Assembly (NCBI GenBank): GCA_001302245.1
Contig: LGYU01000007.1
Coordinates: 124,001 to 188,000 of the forward strand
Direction: 5' to 3'
Length of the DNA stretch: 64,000 nucleotides
DNA from: Chitinophagaceae bacterium PMP191F
GTDB taxonomy: Bacteria > Bacteroidota > Bacteroidia > Chitinophagales > Chitinophagaceae
Each line of letters opens with the position of its first letter. Position 1 is the first letter of the stretch. The position numbers and the translations under genes are program-made. Shown here piece after piece: positions 43,052 through 52,411 of the stretch. The notes beneath the pieces were generated by a model. The model had not been told where the DNA came from. It did no database searches and saw nothing but the letters and a program-made list of their open reading frames with translations.

Positions 43052-44026
43052 TTAGTCGCATATTTTACCTTTTACAGACCCGTTTCTCCATTGTTGCTCC
43101 AGCGCCTGGAAAGCAGTTGAGTCACCAAGGGAAAATTGAACAGGTAATAATTGTTTCAGGTCCGGCTGCCCGGCATTGACCCAGGCTGTATACCAGAAAG
43201 AAGCAACTGCATATATTGATTGCCGCATCCTTCTTTCTACCATATCATTCAGTAACTGGTTGTAGGTACGGGTATAGGCGGTGGAATATTGTTTTACCAA
43301 TACTCCATTGTGTTCTTCAAACGCAAAACGCCGGTCCGGAGAGAACTGTCTGCTCAACTGTTTTTCATATTTCAATACCGTATCTGCTGCAATGGCACTT
43401 TCCAGTACACGTTGCCATGTAAATGACAATGGCTGATCAATGTAAGCCGCTTTGCCAATGAAGAAGTCCCATTCTGTTGCTGCCAGCAGTTCCGGTATGC
43501 GCGATTCCCAGAAACCGTGAATACCGCGCTGATCAGTAAACTGGCCATTGTGATTACTGCAGGCATGCAGGGGCACATGGGCATCTGCAATGTAATGGCC
43601 TATCTCCGCCGATAGTTTTAGTATGGCGGTAGCATTGTGTGTTTCAAATGCATGAGTAAGCCGTTGTTGCATGGTTTGGATCCACCAGGGAACAATGCCA
43701 TAGGCCATCAGGGTATCTGCTGTATATTTTTCAACAGCCGCAAACCACGTACGGGGCAGTGAATCGTAAGGATAGTTACCGTAGCGATCAATATCAATGT
43801 AATGACGTGGTCCTTCCGCTGCTATCATATAGCGGCGTTTATCAGGGTCCACAGCATGTTCACTTATAAAAGGCAGGTTGGGCTTGTAAAAAGCCAGCAT
43901 TTCGGGTGGTAAAAGAAATACGGCGTAGTAATTGATCTGGCGGTGCGCATAAAAGCCCCAGCCAAATGCAAACTGATAAATAGTCAGTAATAACAGCAGC
44001 AGACATACTTTCATAGATATTGGCAA
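43052..44026 (-). CDS. Exported zinc-dependent phospholipase C/S1-P1 nuclease-like protein
   Basis: A 324-residue exported protein (signal MKVCLLLLLLTIYQFAFG from ATG 44014; 44026 also possible). The mature chain begins with WGFYAHRQINYYAV, the Trp-x2-3-His start typical of this zinc enzyme fold. Further candidate zinc ligands are in HYIDIDRYGNYPYDS, AEIGHYIADAHVPLHA and GIHGFWESRIPELL. The family hydrolyses phospholipids or single-stranded nucleic acid using three zinc ions; which applies here cannot be read off. It likely acts in the periplasm or outside the cell. Confidence 0.85.
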   Translation of the reverse strand: MPISMKVCLLLLLLTIYQFAFGWGFYAHRQINYYAVFLLPPEMLAFYKPNLPFISEHAVDPDKRRYMIAAEGPRHYIDIDRYGNYPYDSLPRTWFAAVEKYTADTLMAYGIVPWWIQTMQQRLTHAFETHNATAILKLSAEIGHYIADAHVPLHACSNHNGQFTDQRGIHGFWESRIPELLAATEWDFFIGKAAYIDQPLSFTWQRVLESAIAADTVLKYEKQLSRQFSPDRRFAFEEHNGVLVKQYSTAYTRTYNQLLNDMVERRMRQSIYAVASFWYTAWVNAGQPDLKQLLPVQFSLGDSTAFQALEQQWRNGSVKGKICD

Positions 44027-44080
44027 TGGTATTGCCGTTAAATACGAAATATGCAGTCATTATGGTTTTAACGGAAATGA

Positions 44081-44731
44081 TTACGGTTGTACTTCACTGT
44101 GCCTGGCTTCGTCTTCATCAATTTCACTCACACCTCCGGAGATAGCAAATTTCATAGCATCAGCAGAACTGATGTCGGTGAGCAAACGAACGCGTTCACG
44201 TTTTACAAAATACAAACGCCCGGTAAAGGCATACGACTGTGGTACATACACGGCCACATGTTCCTGCAATCCAAATTCGGTCAGTTCCTGCTGGGTAATA
44301 AAGCCGATCTGCCACACGTCCGGAGATTCCACACTTACCAGCACTGATTTATCAAACTTTCTTTTATTACCGGCAAAAGCTTCAAAGAAATCTTTAATGG
44401 TAGAATAGATCAGTTTGATGCCAGGTGTACGTTCCAGGATCTTGTCAAAAAGTTCTACCAGTTTGCTCACTACAAACGAGGGTGATATATAGCCCACAAG
44501 GATTACTATCAGTATCACCAGTATAAAACCTAACCCGGGATAGCGTTCGGGATTACCTTCTTTATCGGTAAGCAGGTGAGGAAAGATATTGCCGATAAGG
44601 CCTGGCAGAATGCCGTCAATAAAATTGAACAACGCACTTACCGCGTAGATGGTAATAGCAATGGGGGCAAGGATGATGAGTCCCTGCAGGAAATATTGAA
44701 AAATTTTCTTAAGTATCTGTTGCATCTTCAT
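44081..44731 (-). CDS. DUF502 family membrane protein
   Basis: A 216-residue membrane protein of the DUF502 family. Helices LQGLIILAPIAITIYAVSALF and YPGLGFILVILIVILVGYIS are separated by FIDGILPGLIGN. After them comes IKLIYSTIKDFFEAF and the family motif QIGFITQQE ... VAVYVPQSYAFTGRLYFVKRERVRLL. The function is not established. Its upstream region is shared with the divergent TetR operon. Confidence 0.85.
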   Translation of the reverse strand: MKMQQILKKIFQYFLQGLIILAPIAITIYAVSALFNFIDGILPGLIGNIFPHLLTDKEGNPERYPGLGFILVILIVILVGYISPSFVVSKLVELFDKILERTPGIKLIYSTIKDFFEAFAGNKRKFDKSVLVSVESPDVWQIGFITQQELTEFGLQEHVAVYVPQSYAFTGRLYFVKRERVRLLTDISSADAMKFAISGGVSEIDEDEARHSEVQP

Positions 44732-44750
44732 AGGCCTGTAGTTGGAAGCC

Positions 44751-44758
44751 CAAAATTA
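44751..44758 (-). promoter_or_regulatory. Candidate -7 element of the DUF502 gene
   Basis: On the minus strand TAATTTTG matches TAnnTTTG, 19 bases before the ATG at 44731; TTTC stands about 20 bases further upstream as a possible -33 element. Confidence 0.45.
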
Positions 44759-45011
44759 CATACCTGCAATGGCCTGCCGAAATATGTGGTGGAAAATTAA
44801 TGTAAACCTTTGTGGTACAATGTAAAACAAAAGCCTTGGTAACACAGTTGTTTAATCTGCCGGCAGTAATATATAGCAATACTACATCATTTGTCCGGCT
44901 AAGGCCGGCAACTTTAAATAAGGCCGATTTAAGGGCAATGTTTTTCCGGTTCCATGCAAATATCGGCTGTTTCACCCCGTGTTTTCGGGGAAAATGGGTA
45001 AAAATCCGGTA

Positions 45012-45039
45012 GGAAACTTTCGTTACGAAAAAAGTTTCC
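45012..45039. promoter_or_regulatory. Probable TetR operator, nested inverted repeats
   Basis: Outer arms GGAAACTTT (45012-45020) and AAAGTTTCC (45031-45039) are perfect inverted repeats. Inside lies a second, TTTCGT-T-ACGAAA (45018-45030). The site covers the expected -33 element and spacer of the promoter whose -7 box is at 45041-45048, directly upstream of a tetR gene. That arrangement suits autorepression by the TetR protein and control of the whole efflux operon. Confidence 0.75.
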
Positions 45040-45040
45040 A

Positions 45041-45048
45041 TAGTTTTG
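45041..45048 (+). promoter_or_regulatory. -7 promoter element of the efflux operon
   Basis: TAGTTTTG matches TAnnTTTG. A TTTC at 45018-45021 lies 19 bases upstream, in the correct place for -33. The chosen ATG (45058) is 9 bases downstream, so the leader is very short or absent. Confidence 0.55.
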
Positions 45049-45057
45049 TGCCCGCAT

Positions 45058-45711
45058 ATGAGCACGAATGAAACATTACCAAAGGACCGTATAAGGCAGA
45101 AAGCTGACGAGTTGTTTATGCGTTACGGCATCCGGTCGGTGTCTATGGACGATATCGCCTCACAATTGGGCATGTCCAAAAAAACTATTTACCAATTCTA
45201 TTCAGATAAGGACGAACTGGTGGATGCGGTGGTAGATACGCACCTGGGAATGATGGAAGGTGATTGTACCCGTTGTCATGAAAATGCGGCCAATGCTGTT
45301 GAAGAGATTATGCTGACGATGGATTACCTGGCAGACATGGGAAACAATATTAACCCCATGGTGCTTCATGACCTGGAAAAATTCCATTTCCGTGCATTCG
45401 ACAAATTTCAAAAACATAAAAACCAATACCTGTACCAGGTAATGCGGGATAATATCGAGTGGGGCATCAATGAGGGGCTGTACCGTGCGGATATCAATAC
45501 CGATATATTGGCAAAATTCAGATTGGAAACCGCGCTACTTGCTTTTAACGTAGATGTGTATCCTCCTTCCAAATATCACTTTTCTGATGTGTGCCAGGCT
45601 ATACTGGAACATTTTTTATACGGATTAGTATCGCAGAAAGGATATACGCTTGTTTTACAGTATCAGGATAACCGAACCAATAAATTAATAAAAGATGCAA
45701 AGACTAAGTAA
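45058..45711 (+). CDS. TetR-family transcriptional repressor
   Basis: ATG 45058 is chosen (217 residues, MSTNETLPKDRIRQKADELF), since the TTG at 45046 lies in the promoter. The N-terminal HTH is RYGIRSVSMDDIASQLGMSKKTIYQFYSDKDELVDAVV, typical of TetR; the rest is the helical ligand domain. It is first in the tetR-tolC-MFP-RND operon and overlaps the tolC start by 17 bases. The ligand is probably a substrate of the pump. Confidence 0.92.
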   Translation: MSTNETLPKDRIRQKADELFMRYGIRSVSMDDIASQLGMSKKTIYQFYSDKDELVDAVVDTHLGMMEGDCTRCHENAANAVEEIMLTMDYLADMGNNINPMVLHDLEKFHFRAFDKFQKHKNQYLYQVMRDNIEWGINEGLYRADINTDILAKFRLETALLAFNVDVYPPSKYHFSDVCQAILEHFLYGLVSQKGYTLVLQYQDNRTNKLIKDAKTK

Positions 45712-47029
45712 GCTTATGGGCTGGGCGTTGTTGACTGTGCTTGCCTTACCGGCAGCCGCGCAGGAAATTCACCAGTTTTCTGTAAGGGAATGTATAGAGT
45801 ATGCCAGGAAAAACAACCTGCAGGTAAAAAATGCCCTGTTGGATATCCGTATTCAGGAGCAAAGCAACAGGGCAACTACCTCTGCAGCACTTCCTTCAGT
45901 AAATGCTTCAGGCTCACTGACAGACTATTTTAAAGTACCCATTATGCTGGTACCCGGCGAGTTTGTTAACCGGCCCGGTGAAAGAATACCGGTAAGTTTT
46001 CAAACTAAGTACAATGCTACCGGCAGTATCAATCTGCAGCAGGTGTTGTTCGACGGACAGGTGTTTGTTGGTCTGCAGGCCCGTAAAACATCTATGGATT
46101 ACAGGCAGAAGAATTATGAAGTGACAGATGAGGCCATTGCCGCCAACATTTATAAAGTGTATTACCAGTTGTCTGCCAGTAAAACACAGGTAGCATTGCT
46201 GGATGCGAACATAGAGCGTGCTTCCAAACTGGAACATGATGTAACGGTGATGCACCAGAATGGTTTTTCTGAGCAGCTGGATGTAGACCGTGCCAATGTA
46301 CAACTGGCTAACCTGCAGACAGAAAAAGAAAAACTGTTCAATACCATTGCCAACGGTTACCTGGGTTTGAAACTCCTGATCGGTATGCCGGCCAAAGACT
46401 CACTGGTGCTGACAGAAGCTGTTACAGAAAATGAGATCAAAACAGGTTTAATGGACAGTGCCTACAGCTACAATGACAGGCTCGATTTCCAATCTGTACA
46501 ACTGGCCCGCAAACTGAATGAGTTCAATGTAAAACGTTATAAACTCAGTTACTGGCCTACCGTAAGCCTGAATAGTGCTTTCTCAAAAAACTGGTTCAAT
46601 GATAAGTTCAACATGTTCGGTAAAAGCGATTGGTATACCACATTGTATGTAGGACTGAACGTTTCATTTTCCATATTTGACGGTTTTGCAAAAGATGCAA
46701 ATATTAAACAGGCTAAATATCAGTTGCAGCAAACCGAAAACCAGATCGAAGATCTGAAGAAGACAATTGATAATGATGTATCAACTGCTTTCAATACTTA
46801 TCGCTCAGCTATTGTAACACTGGATCTTCAGAAAAAGAACAGAACACTGGCAGAGAATGTCTATACACAGACCAAAAAGAAATATGAATCGGGTCTGGCA
46901 TCCAATACAGATATCACCAATACACAAACCGATCTGCGTACTGCTGAAACCAATTACATCAGCGCTATGTATGATGCCATCGTTGCCAAAATCGATTATT
47001 TAAAAGCCATTGGAAAACTGCCTAAATAA
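45695..47029 (+). CDS. TolC-family outer-membrane efflux protein
   Basis: A 444-residue outer-membrane channel (signal MQRLSKLMGWALLTVLALPAAA). Two OEP repeats begin FSVRECIEYARKNNLQVKNALLDI and are followed by long coiled helices (YQLQQTENQIEDLKKTIDNDVSTAFNTYRSA). It would form the exit duct of the tripartite pump with the adaptor and RND genes downstream. The start codon lies inside the 3' end of tetR. Confidence 0.92.
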   Translation: MQRLSKLMGWALLTVLALPAAAQEIHQFSVRECIEYARKNNLQVKNALLDIRIQEQSNRATTSAALPSVNASGSLTDYFKVPIMLVPGEFVNRPGERIPVSFQTKYNATGSINLQQVLFDGQVFVGLQARKTSMDYRQKNYEVTDEAIAANIYKVYYQLSASKTQVALLDANIERASKLEHDVTVMHQNGFSEQLDVDRANVQLANLQTEKEKLFNTIANGYLGLKLLIGMPAKDSLVLTEAVTENEIKTGLMDSAYSYNDRLDFQSVQLARKLNEFNVKRYKLSYWPTVSLNSAFSKNWFNDKFNMFGKSDWYTTLYVGLNVSFSIFDGFAKDANIKQAKYQLQQTENQIEDLKKTIDNDVSTAFNTYRSAIVTLDLQKKNRTLAENVYTQTKKKYESGLASNTDITNTQTDLRTAETNYISAMYDAIVAKIDYLKAIGKLPK

Positions 47030-47058
47030 CCACAACCAATCATTATAAAAAATCTTTT

Positions 47059-48219
47059 ATGCAAAAGTCAATACAGATAATGTTTGTTGCTTCCACTGTT
47101 GCGTTGCTCGCGGCTTGCGGAGCGTCAGACAAACCGGATTCGCTTGCTGCTAAAAAAGCGAAACTGGAATCACTGAAAAAACAACAGACGGCTTTGAGCG
47201 ATGAGGCAACCAAACTGGAAGCTGAAATTGCCAAACTGGATACTTCTTTTGTAAAAGCTGAAAAAGCGAAACTGGTGACAGTAAGTGCAGCAACACCTGC
47301 ACCCTTTACACACTACATAGACCTGCAGGGAAAAATTGAAGCAGAGAATATTGCTTATGTTACTCCGCGTGGTCAAGGTGGCCAGGTAAAAGCCATCTAT
47401 GTAAAACAGGGAGATATTGTAAGCAAAGGAAAACTGTTGCTGAAGCTGGATGATATTACCATTCGCCAGCAGATTGAGCAACTGAATGTACAGTTGAGTC
47501 TTGCAAAAACTTTATATGAGCGCCGCAAGAACCTGTGGGATCAGAAAATCGGCACTGAGGTAGATCTGCTGCAGGCAAAAACCAATATGGATAATGTGAA
47601 CAAACAGATTGACCAAGCTAAAGAACAACTGGAAATGACCAATGTGTATGCTGAAATGAGTGGTGTAGCTGATATGGTAAATATTAAAGTAGGAGAGTTC
47701 TTTACACCAGCTTCTGCCGGTTCACTGGGTATTACTATCGTTAATACATCTGATCTGAAAGTGACAGCCAACGTTCCTGAGAATTATGTCGGCAATGTGA
47801 AAGAAGGTTCATTACTGCAGATCACCTTCCCGGATATGAATAATAAAACGCTTGCTGCAAAGGTAAATACGGTGGGTAGAACCATCAGTGTGGATGGCCG
47901 TTCATTTTATATCCAGGCACATCTGCCACATGATAAAGACCTGAAACCCGGGCAGATTGCACTGACTCGTATACAGGACTATCATGCTGCCTCTACCCTT
48001 ACGGTGCCCGTAAATACTCTGCAGACAGATGATAAAGGAAAATTTGTGCTGATAGCTGTTAAAGAAAATAACCGCCTGGTAGCCCGCAAAAAATATGTAC
48101 AGCAAGGCTTGATGTACGGTGATAAAATTGAAATAAAAGGCGGTTTGGAAGCAGGTGATGCTGTTATTACGGAAGGATTCCAGGGGCTGTATGAAGGTCA
48201 GTTGATCACCACTGCTTAA
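47059..48219 (+). CDS. RND efflux periplasmic adaptor (MFP) lipoprotein
   Basis: A 386-residue membrane-fusion protein with lipobox LLAACG. After a charged coiled segment (AKLESLKKQQTALSDEATKL) comes the barrel-sandwich domain with the lipoyl-like hairpin (KAIYVKQGDIVSKGKLLLKLDD), an alpha-hairpin, and the beta-barrel (DLKVTANVPENYVGNV ... LKPGQIALTRIQ). It connects the RND pump in the inner membrane to TolC. It is 29 bases after tolC. Confidence 0.92.
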   Translation: MQKSIQIMFVASTVALLAACGASDKPDSLAAKKAKLESLKKQQTALSDEATKLEAEIAKLDTSFVKAEKAKLVTVSAATPAPFTHYIDLQGKIEAENIAYVTPRGQGGQVKAIYVKQGDIVSKGKLLLKLDDITIRQQIEQLNVQLSLAKTLYERRKNLWDQKIGTEVDLLQAKTNMDNVNKQIDQAKEQLEMTNVYAEMSGVADMVNIKVGEFFTPASAGSLGITIVNTSDLKVTANVPENYVGNVKEGSLLQITFPDMNNKTLAAKVNTVGRTISVDGRSFYIQAHLPHDKDLKPGQIALTRIQDYHAASTLTVPVNTLQTDDKGKFVLIAVKENNRLVARKKYVQQGLMYGDKIEIKGGLEAGDAVITEGFQGLYEGQLITTA

Positions 48220-48244
48220 AAGCTGTTGCTTTTGAAAACAGTTG

Positions 48245-48261
48245 CAATGCACTGTGCATTG
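48245..48261 (+). other. Intercistronic hairpin between MFP and RND genes
   Basis: CAATGCA-ctg-TGCATTG is a perfect 7-bp stem with a 3-base loop in the 108-base gap. There is no T tract, so it is more likely an mRNA-stability or processing element than a terminator. Confidence 0.4.
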
Positions 48262-48327
48262 TACACAGGTATCGCATGAACTGCTGTATGAAGCAGGGAC
48301 CGGTTACTGAATATTCAAAACTATTTT

Positions 48328-51300
48328 ATGAGTGCATTAGAAAATTTTACAGGTAAGTTTAAGCAGTTTAAACCCACTACCTGGAGTATCAATAACAAAA
48401 CTTCTGTTTACCTGCTGATGCTGATTGTCAGTATCTGGGGTATTAAAGAGTTTATCACTACTCCCAAAGAGCAGTTTCCGGATGTGGTGATCCCTACAAT
48501 TTATGTACAGACCATTTATGTAGGGAACTCGCCAAAGGACATTGAAAACCTGGTTACCAGGCCCATTGAAAAACAGATCAAGGGTATTACGGGTGCCAAG
48601 ATCAAAAAATTTACTAGTACTTCACAACAGGATTATTCTGCTATTGTGGTGGAGTTTGATACAGAGGTAAAAACAGATATAGCGTTACAGAAAGTAAAAG
48701 ATGCGGTAGATAAGGCGAAACAGGATCTGCCGAACGACCTGACACAGGAGCCTACTGTATTGGAAGTGAGCTTGTCCGATATGCCGGTGATGTATGTAAA
48801 TATCAGTGGTAATTATGATCAGCAGCGGTTGAAAAAATTTGCTGATGATATGAAGGATAGGCTGGAAGATCTGAAACAGATCAATCGTGTGGATATTGTG
48901 GGTGCGCCGGAGAGAGAGTTCCAGATCAACGTTGATAATTATCGTATGCAGAGCGCGGGTATTACGTTTGACGATATTGCCAACGCAGTGTCACGTGAAA
49001 ACATGGATGTTTCCGGTGGTCTGCTGGATGTAGGCAATATGAAACGCAGCTTGCAACTGAAAGGACAGTTCAAAACAGCATTCGATATTCAGCAGGTAAT
49101 TATCCGCAATGGCCGCGGTGCACCTGTTTATTTGAAAGATATTGCTGTTATTAAAGATACTATTAAAGAACGCGAAAGCTATGCACGCCTGGATGGTAAG
49201 AACGTGGTTACACTAAACATTATTAAACGCTCCGGTGAAAACCTCATTGAAACCAGTGATGATGTGAAGACTGCCGTGAAAGAAATGAGAGATCAGTTCC
49301 CGAAAGATCTGGATATGGTGATCACCGGTGATATGAGTGCTAAAACAAGAACTTCGTTCAACGATCTGGTAAACTCTATCGTAATCGGGTTTATACTGGT
49401 ATTGATCATCCTGATGTTCTTTATGGGAGTGGTCAACGCCTTCTTCGTGGCCTTGTCGGTACCGCTCAGTATGTTTGTAGCGTTTGTGTTTCTGCCGTCG
49501 GCCGATCTCATCATCGGTGGCAACGTGACACTGAACTTCATTGTGTTGTTTGCATTGCTGTTCGGTCTGGGTATCATTGTGGATGATGCAATTGTGGTGA
49601 TAGAAAATACGCACCGCATCTTTGTGGAAGGTCGTGGAAAGCTGAATGCGCCCACCTCCGCTAAGATGGCTGCAGGTGAGGTATTCATTCCGGTACTTGC
49701 AGGTACATTAACCACGCTGGCGCCATTCTTCCCGCTGTTGTTCTGGCCCGGTATCATTGGTAAGTTCATGATCTACCTTCCGGCGATGCTTATTTTTACG
49801 CTTACAGCATCACTGATCGTAGCGTTTATTATGAACCCGGTATTCGCGGTAGACTTTATGTCGCACGAAGAAGGACACAACACGCCTAAGTCAGCCATGT
49901 TCCGTAAGCCAGGTTTCTGGATTGCATTGGGAATTGCTCTGTTGATGATCATGACAGGATTCTCTGTAAAGAATCAGTATCTCACTGAAGAGGCTGGTCA
50001 CAATATGTATTTCTTCTGGGGTAACCTGTTATTGTGTATACTGGTGCTGATTGTGTTCAATAAATTTGTACTGGATGGTGTTATACACAGGTTCCAGAAC
50101 AGGGTACTGCCATGGATCATGGGACACTATGAAAGCCTGCTACGCTGGGCATTGAAAGGCTGGCGTCCGGCCTGGTTGCTGGTAGGTACTATCGGGTTGC
50201 TGATCTTCTCGTTTCTAATATTTTCTGCATCCGTTTCAACCGGTCGTACGCAGGTGGTATTTTTCCCGAAAGGTGATCCTAACCAGGTATATGTATACCT
50301 GAAATTACCAGTAGGTACTTCTGTTGGATACACCGATTCAGTAACACGTACACTGGAAACAAAGGTGTTCCGTATACTGGATATGGAAAATGGCAAAAAG
50401 AACCCGTTGGTGGAAAGTGTGATCGCAAACGTGGCGGTAGGGGCTGCCGATCCCAACAGCGGTGACAGAAGTACACGCAGTGAACTGGGACGTATACAGG
50501 TATCTTTTGTGGAGTTTGAAAAACGCGATAGTAAAAGCACCCGCCCTTATCTTGACTCTATTCGTGCTGCATTAAAAGGTATTCCCGGTGCAGAGATATC
50601 TGTAGACCAGGAACAAAGCGGTCCTCCTACTGATCCTCCGATCAATATTGAAATTGCCAGTGAGGATTTTGACAACCTGATCAAAACAGCAGTATCACTT
50701 AAAAACTACCTGGACTCTTTACAGGTAGATGGCGTGGAAGAACTGAAGATGGATGTAGATCTGACCAATCCTGAGATCAGTTTGACAGTGAACAGGGAAA
50801 GAGCACAGATAGAAGGTGTGTCTTCCGCACAGATCGGTCAGCAGATCAGAACAGCGCTGTTTGGACGTGAGGTTTCTAAGATAAAAGAAGGTAAAGAAGA
50901 GTATAAGATACAGTTGCGCAATAGCGAAGTTCAACGTAAGAACCTGGTAGACCTGCTGAACATGAATGTTTATTTCAGAGATATGGCTTCCGGTGGTTTT
51001 AAAAGTATTCCTATCAGCAACCTGGTGAAAGTTGATCTTACCAGTACATTGGGTAGTGTAAAAAGAAAGAACCAGAAACGTTTGATCACTTTACGCTCTA
51101 ACGTACTAACTGGCTATACACCTGCTGCTGTGAACCAGGTACTGACAAAGAAGATTGCTGATTTCAAAGGCAAAGCTGATGGTGTTACCATTAAGCAGAC
51201 CGGTGAAGGCGAACAGATGGCTGAAACCATCACCTTCCTGGGTAATGCACTGTTGATGGCGTTGATGCTGATCCTGTTCATCCTGGTACTGCAGTTCAAC

Positions 51301-51960
51301 TCTATCAGTAAAGCGGTGATCATTCTTACGGAGATCATATTCAGTATCATTGGTGTGTTGCTGGGCTTTGTGATCACAGGTATGACAGTGTCCGGTATCA
51401 TGACCGGCCTGGGTATCGTAGGTCTGGCAGGTATTGTGGTGAAGAATGGTATCCTGGTGATTGAGTTTACTGATGAGTTGCGTTCACGCGGTGTAAAAAC
51501 ACGTGAAGCGATTGTACAGGCTGGTAAAACACGTATCATTCCTGTATTGCTTACAGCGGTGGCTGTAATACTGGGCCTGATTCCGCTGGCAGTTGGTTTC
51601 AATATCAACTTCATTACCATGTTCTCCGAACTGAATCCGCATATCTATTTCGGTGGTGATAATGCGGTGTTCTGGAAACCATTATCATGGACCATCATCT
51701 TCGGTGTAATGTTCGCGTTCTTTATGACACTGATCATTGTACCAAGTATGTATCTGATGGCAGAACGGTTACGCAGACCAATGCGTCGTCACTTCGGTGG
51801 CAAATGGGTATCCTTCATGGGTATTCCGCCATTAACCATCATCTTCCTGGTACTGATGTTGCCCATTACATTAATACGTCATGCATTTGAAAAAGCACGC
51901 AGAAGAAGAAAGCTGGCCGGTGCACGTGTTAATAAAGAATTTATAGGCAGTTGGTTTTAA
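48328..51960 (+). CDS. RND-type efflux pump permease (AcrB/HAE family) with extra membrane helices
   Basis: A 1210-residue inner-membrane pump, longer than the usual ~1040. The porter regions contain PDVVIPTIYVQTIYVGNSPKDIENLVTRPIE, and TM4 has the proton-relay Asp pair Asp419-Asp420 (GIIVDDAIVVIENTH). Between TM6 (ending MNPVFAVDF, ~502-510) and TM7 (~613 on) lies an insertion with two more hydrophobic helices (~529-545 and ~562-580). After the usual last helix, a further hydrophobic segment stands near the C-terminus (PPLTIIFLVLMLPITLI). It is driven by proton motive force and exports drugs, lipids or other compounds; substrates are not predictable. Last gene of the TetR-controlled operon. 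Confidence 0.93.
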   Translation: MSALENFTGKFKQFKPTTWSINNKTSVYLLMLIVSIWGIKEFITTPKEQFPDVVIPTIYVQTIYVGNSPKDIENLVTRPIEKQIKGITGAKIKKFTSTSQQDYSAIVVEFDTEVKTDIALQKVKDAVDKAKQDLPNDLTQEPTVLEVSLSDMPVMYVNISGNYDQQRLKKFADDMKDRLEDLKQINRVDIVGAPEREFQINVDNYRMQSAGITFDDIANAVSRENMDVSGGLLDVGNMKRSLQLKGQFKTAFDIQQVIIRNGRGAPVYLKDIAVIKDTIKERESYARLDGKNVVTLNIIKRSGENLIETSDDVKTAVKEMRDQFPKDLDMVITGDMSAKTRTSFNDLVNSIVIGFILVLIILMFFMGVVNAFFVALSVPLSMFVAFVFLPSADLIIGGNVTLNFIVLFALLFGLGIIVDDAIVVIENTHRIFVEGRGKLNAPTSAKMAAGEVFIPVLAGTLTTLAPFFPLLFWPGIIGKFMIYLPAMLIFTLTASLIVAFIMNPVFAVDFMSHEEGHNTPKSAMFRKPGFWIALGIALLMIMTGFSVKNQYLTEEAGHNMYFFWGNLLLCILVLIVFNKFVLDGVIHRFQNRVLPWIMGHYESLLRWALKGWRPAWLLVGTIGLLIFSFLIFSASVSTGRTQVVFFPKGDPNQVYVYLKLPVGTSVGYTDSVTRTLETKVFRILDMENGKKNPLVESVIANVAVGAADPNSGDRSTRSELGRIQVSFVEFEKRDSKSTRPYLDSIRAALKGIPGAEISVDQEQSGPPTDPPINIEIASEDFDNLIKTAVSLKNYLDSLQVDGVEELKMDVDLTNPEISLTVNRERAQIEGVSSAQIGQQIRTALFGREVSKIKEGKEEYKIQLRNSEVQRKNLVDLLNMNVYFRDMASGGFKSIPISNLVKVDLTSTLGSVKRKNQKRLITLRSNVLTGYTPAAVNQVLTKKIADFKGKADGVTIKQTGEGEQMAETITFLGNALLMALMLILFILVLQFNSISKAVIILTEIIFSIIGVLLGFVITGMTVSGIMTGLGIVGLAGIVVKNGILVIEFTDELRSRGVKTREAIVQAGKTRIIPVLLTAVAVILGLIPLAVGFNINFITMFSELNPHIYFGGDNAVFWKPLSWTIIFGVMFAFFMTLIIVPSMYLMAERLRRPMRRHFGGKWVSFMGIPPLTIIFLVLMLPITLIRHAFEKARRRRKLAGARVNKEFIGSWF

Positions 51961-51993
51961 TAGATGATTTGTAAACTTAGGTTGGTTTAGGTT

Positions 51994-52034
51994 AAGCCGT
52001 CCTGCTGCATTTATTGCACGGGATGGCTTTTTTT
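51994..52034 (+). terminator. Rho-independent terminator of the efflux operon
   Basis: AAGCCGTCCTG pairs with CGGGATGGCTT (including G-U pairs), followed by TTTTT, 33 bases after the permease stop. Confidence 0.8.
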
Positions 52035-52059
52035 ATGGGCTGATGTGAAATTATTACGG

Positions 52060-52266
52060 TTACCTGTAGCAATAACCGCAGGCTTTTTTATGGCCTGATT
52101 CATAAGCCTGTTTAATGGTCACGGTATCAAACCTGTTTGTACAGTTTCGCAATCCCTGGCATACTTTGCTATGATAAGCGTAACTGGAGCCTGATTTACA
52201 GATAATTACCTTCTCTTGCCGGAGAGAGCATGAGCCTAGCAGAACGAGGAGTAGTAGTGTATTCAT
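52060..52266 (-). CDS. Small Cys-rich lipoprotein
   Basis: ATG 52266 gives 68 residues (MNTLLLLVLLGSCSL); the lipobox is LLGSC. The mature domain has YHSKVCQGLRNCTNRFDTV ... AYESGHKKACGYCYR: the pattern YH-x3-C-x-G-L-x2-C ... A-x3-G-x4-C-x2-C. This is a short Cys-rich module seen in many small Bacteroidota proteins and resembling the Ada metal-binding domain. It may bind zinc at the periplasmic face. The function is unknown; it is a single gene between terminators. Confidence 0.7.
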   Translation of the reverse strand: MNTLLLLVLLGSCSLRQEKVIICKSGSSYAYHSKVCQGLRNCTNRFDTVTIKQAYESGHKKACGYCYR

Positions 52267-52347
52267 GGATAGTGGTTTAGAATACACTAACGATAGGGCA
52301 TCATGTAATATTTAAAACATTGTGCAGGATTTACCAGATGTCAAAAA

Positions 52348-52382
52348 GTAAAAAGGACCACCATCATGGCGGTCCTTTTTAC
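52348..52382 (-). terminator. Rho-independent terminator of the M16 peptidase gene
   Basis: GTAAAAAGGACC pairs with GGTCCTTTTTAC around CCA-tcat-GG, giving a long stem with T-rich ends in both directions. Confidence 0.85.
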
Positions 52383-52411
52383 TTTGATATTGCATATTAA
52401 TATCTTATATG

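Noticed and set aside
44709-45065. 118-residue minus-strand frame in the DUF502/TetR gap
   Set aside because: Covers the DUF502 and TetR promoters and operator and lacks any recognisable domain.
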